Shown here one piece after another: positions 45,860-46,691 of a DNA stretch of 46,691 nt. The stretch is from Candidatus Roizmanbacteria bacterium RIFCSPLOWO2_01_FULL_37_12 (lineage in GTDB: Bacteria; Patescibacteriota; Microgenomatia; UBA1406; GWC2-37-13): NCBI GenBank assembly GCA_001789645.1, contig MGAG01000003.1:79034-125724 (forward strand). Direction: 5' to 3'. The first letter of the stretch is position 1, and every line of letters begins with the position of its first letter. Both the position numbers and the translations under genes were made by a program. Below the pieces are notes generated by a model. That model had not been told where the DNA came from. It saw only the letters and a list, made by a program, of their open reading frames with translations, and made no database searches.

Positions 45860-46691
45860 TCAGTCGCCCTGAAGTCCATGATTTTTCCCGACTATATCAA
45901 GATCGCTGATGTCTACAATTCCGTCATAATTATAATCCGCAACCGCGGCTGCCGGTTGATCTGCCACAAAAATGTTGAAATAAGTAGAAACTACCTGCAG
46001 GTCTGCCGAGTCAATCCTGTTATAACTTCCTGAATTTGTATTGAATCCATCGCTGTCGCCTGATTCTAACACTTTGGAATCTATTTGACTCGTCAGACCT
46101 CCGCAAGCCGGATCGCTTCCTACCGTGCAGTCAAGAATTTGAGACTGGCTAAGCGAAACTCCGGCAAAAGCCCTGCCCAGACTTATACTGGTTTTTACAA
46201 AGACTGTGTACGACTGATTCAGAGCTGAATTGAAAAAAATTGCATTGGCTGTCTGGTAATAAGTGCCATTATTAAATAGTTCTACATTTGCAGTCTCGAC
46301 CAGATTGCCTCCATTCCTTAGTTCAATCTGGACATCGCTTGCCTGAATTGAACCGGCTGATACATCCGGAAGTCGTACCATAAAGATTAATCCTGCCGCA
46401 CCTTGACCGGGCGTCGGACTTGAACCAATGAATGGCGTTGGCGTTCTGGTTGGTACTGTAGAACACTGTGTCGAACTTGTACAGCGGGTGGTAATACATC
46501 CTGATATTGAACAAGATCTTGTCTGATACATCTGCAGATTTCCGCAGTTTCCACCGGCACAGCCGCTATCCTGCCATCCGGTACAGGCCGTCGTACAGGT
46601 CGTTCCTCCGGGTGGAGTTGGCGTTCTGGTTGGTACTGTAGAACACTGTGTCGAACTTGTACAGCGGGTGGTAATACATCCTGATATTGAA
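45860..46691 (-). CDS. Cys-rich repeat protein with C-terminal dockerin (5' end outside window)
   Basis: The frame is open to the window edge, so the N-terminus is missing. It holds 60-residue Cys-rich units (CTGWQDSGCAGGNCGNLQMY, then QTRSCSISGC) that recall thrombospondin type 1 repeats, each followed by a PTRTPTP linker. The DNA repeat is 180 bases and the last 71 bases of each unit seen are identical. A beta domain follows (LIFMVRLPDVSAGSIQASDV) and a dockerin (ADYNYDGIVDISDLDIVGKN). Secreted or surface protein, likely partner of the cohesins. Confidence 0.82.
   Translation of the reverse strand, partial: SISGCITTRCTSSTQCSTVPTRTPTPPGGTTCTTACTGWQDSGCAGGNCGNLQMYQTRSCSISGCITTRCTSSTQCSTVPTRTPTPFIGSSPTPGQGAAGLIFMVRLPDVSAGSIQASDVQIELRNGGNLVETANVELFNNGTYYQTANAIFFNSALNQSYTVFVKTSISLGRAFAGVSLSQSQILDCTVGSDPACGGLTSQIDSKVLESGDSDGFNTNSGSYNRIDSADLQVVSTYFNIFVADQPAAAVADYNYDGIVDISDLDIVGKNHGLQGD
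46441..46691. repeat. tandem 180-base coding repeat
   Basis: 46441-46511 and 46621-46691 are identical over 71 bases with a period of 180, inside the Cys-rich protein gene. The repeat runs on past the window. Confidence 0.9.

Overview
The window looks like chromosome of a Patescibacteria (Candidate Phyla Radiation) bacterium, most likely of the Microgenomates type. This is an inference from gene content and style. The DNA is AT-rich. Many short proteins are held by a single membrane segment with Pro/Thr linkers. There are giant membrane GT-C-like proteins, YtxH and slipin proteins, cohesin/dockerin proteins with an LPKTG signal, and small DUF5659 integrative-element genes. No rRNA and no CRISPR array were seen.

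Layout. 1-2.9 kb: end of a PfkB-type sugar kinase, a PAP2 phosphatase, replicative helicase DnaB and a metallo-beta-lactamase-fold hydrolase. 2.97-9.5 kb: tRNA-His(GTG) followed by a probable integrative element. It holds a large serine recombinase split by an in-frame TAA, three small upstream genes including DUF5659, hypothetical genes, a SAM methyltransferase, a Tat-signal protein, and an MNT nucleotidyltransferase whose HepT partner is cut short. 9.5-18.6 kb: envelope-anchored proteins, a short Nudix protein, a CDP-alcohol phosphatidyltransferase, an intact tRNA-Thr(GGT) between two broken copies, a TrmH/SpoU methyltransferase and a DUF11 surface protein. 18.6-21.5 kb: mostly non-coding, with a small terminated transcript, a large hairpin-rich RNA candidate, a coiled-coil protein, and a GC-rich lipoprotein that looks foreign. 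21.5-30 kb: three toxin-antitoxin-like pairs around a glycosyltransferase/GT-C membrane protein operon. 30-41.9 kb: a conjugation-type ATPase, a PaaX-like regulator with operator repeats, a phytoene/squalene synthase-like enzyme, YtxH, a YdjC deacetylase, glycosyltransferases, peptide deformylase, slipin, a hexulose-phosphate-synthase-like enzyme, ribosomal protein L28 and a site-2 protease. 41.97-46.69 kb: a surface cluster of FN3, cohesin, cohesin-dockerin and Cys-rich dockerin proteins, one with LPKTG.

Three patterns cut across the window. First, short GC-containing palindromes and AT-rich repeats lie between genes, but some also lie in frame inside genes (peptide deformylase, conjugation ATPase, TrmH, two glycosyltransferases) and inside tRNA-Thr copies, much like the palindromic elements known from Rickettsia. 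Second, at least eight genes have a -10 box only 6-10 bases before the start codon, which implies leaderless mRNAs. Third, the non-coding DNA at 18.7-21.5 kb is rich in perfect hairpins and matches no RNA family I recognise.

All calls come from reading sequence and motifs; no database search was possible.
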